A program made the translations under genes and the position numbers. Positions 4,878 through 5,525 of a stretch of DNA of 5,525 nt are shown here, in pieces. The DNA is taken from the NCBI GenBank assembly GCA_026984555.1, contig JALSRY010000035.1, positions 1-5,525 of the forward strand, written 5' to 3'. The DNA comes from Phycisphaerae bacterium. Lineage in GTDB: Bacteria; Planctomycetota; Phycisphaerae; UBA1845; Fen-1342. Under the pieces are notes generated by a model. That model saw nothing but the letters and a program-made list of their open reading frames with translations, did not search any database and was not told where the DNA came from. Within the stretch, counting starts at the first letter, position 1; every line of letters starts with the position of its first letter.

Positions 4878-5525
4878 ATGGCCCACTCGCCCCGTCCTCC
4901 AATCAGCCTGCCGGAACTGCTCATTCGCAACCGCAATTTCGTCCTGTTGTGGGGAGCCTACGGGATCAGCGCGATCGGGGATCATCTCAGCGAGATGGCG
5001 CTCTTGCAGGAAGCGGGCGGGTTGCAACGCCACGACATTACCCGCGTGCAGGCCTTGCTGACGTTCTGCTTCTTCGTGCCGTTCGTGGTGCTCGGGCCGC
5101 TGGCGGGCTGGTGGGCGGACCGTTTCAGCCGCAAGTGGACGATGGTGGCCACGGACCTGATCCGCGCGGGGATCATGGTGAGCATTTCGTTCGTCGTACC
5201 GTTGCTGCTGCGGGCGGGCTGGGGGGATTTCGCGGTGGCGTTGCCGCTGTTGGTGACGGGGGGGTTCGCGGCGTTTTTCTCGCCGGCGCGCCAGGCGCTG
5301 TTGCCGACGCTGATTCGTGACGAGCAACTGGTCCGGGCCAACGCGATGCTCAGCGCGATGGGTACGATCGGGGCGATCCTCAGCGGCTGGCTCGGTGGCA
5401 AGCTGGTGGACATGGCACTGGCGGGCCATTTTCACATCGTGTGGAACTACCGGCTCGACGCGATCACGTTCGTCCTGAGCGCGTCGCTGCTGGTGGCGAT
5501 CTCGATGCGCCGCGCCCGGACGGCA
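4878..5525 (+). CDS. Major facilitator superfamily (MFS) transporter, N-terminal half; 3' end outside window
   Basis: The first 216 residues of an inner-membrane secondary carrier, open to the right edge. A short cytoplasmic N-terminus (1-18) precedes TM1 (about 20-43, RNFVLLWGAYGISAIGDHLS...). TM2 (about 56-76) is followed by MFS motif A, GWWADRFSRK (77-86), with all the G-x3-D-R-x2-R-K positions present. TM3-TM6 follow at about 92-112, 118-136, 155-178 and 192-210. Between TM4 and TM5, SPARQALLPTLIRDEQLVRA (135-154) is typical of MFS_3, enterobactin-exporter-like and LplT-like members. An LplT/Aas-type lysophospholipid flippase, sometimes fused to an acyltransferase, therefore cannot be excluded; a drug or metabolite exporter is the default. 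The start is the ATG at 4878, with AGGA at 4870-4873, rather close. TM1 and motif A are in this frame, and codon usage is strongly G/C at third positions. It is divergent from the ABC operon, with which it may share control. Confidence 0.92.
   Translation, partial: MAHSPRPPISLPELLIRNRNFVLLWGAYGISAIGDHLSEMALLQEAGGLQRHDITRVQALLTFCFFVPFVVLGPLAGWWADRFSRKWTMVATDLIRAGIMVSISFVVPLLLRAGWGDFAVALPLLVTGGFAAFFSPARQALLPTLIRDEQLVRANAMLSAMGTIGAILSGWLGGKLVDMALAGHFHIVWNYRLDAITFVLSASLLVAISMRRARTA

Overview
The window comes from a GC-rich bacterium (roughly two thirds G+C by eye) and holds six protein-coding genes, two of them cut by the window edges. No RNA gene, mobile element, CRISPR array or long repeat was seen. 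The gene content (a NatAB-type ABC exporter, a DUF2203 protein, and an MFS carrier with an N-terminus of a kind I associate with Planctomycetota) suggests a planctomycete, perhaps Phycisphaerae. This is inference from protein style, not proof; other GC-rich Gram-negative phyla remain possible.

Layout. (1) 1-300, minus: N-terminal 100 residues of a membrane-anchored protein, possibly a flippase-like (LPG synthase TM / UPF0104) protein. (2) 301-521: divergent promoter region. (3) 522-1418, plus: complete EamA-family (drug/metabolite transporter superfamily) carrier. (4) 1419-1544: short convergent gap with a weak hairpin. (5) 1545-2042, minus: complete DUF2203 protein of unknown function, with its own promoter and a perfect inverted repeat over the -35 box. 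(6) 2277-3602 and 3599-4555, minus: a translationally coupled two-gene ABC exporter, ATPase first and permease second, of the NatA/NatB (COG4152/COG1668) type. (7) 4556-4877: divergent regulatory region. (8) 4878-5525, plus: N-terminal 216 residues of an MFS transporter that runs off the right edge.

How they fit together. Three or four of the six genes encode membrane transport proteins, but they are split over divergent and convergent units, so only the ABC pair is clearly one functional unit. It probably exports a cation or a small toxic molecule; the substrate cannot be read from sequence. Each of the three divergent or promoter-bearing gaps has plausible sigma70-type promoters, and several carry short GC-only inverted repeats in the promoter or leader. 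The window reads as ordinary chromosomal housekeeping/accessory transport DNA. I did not find convincing evidence of a new multi-gene system; the best leads are small regulatory structures and two under-described proteins.
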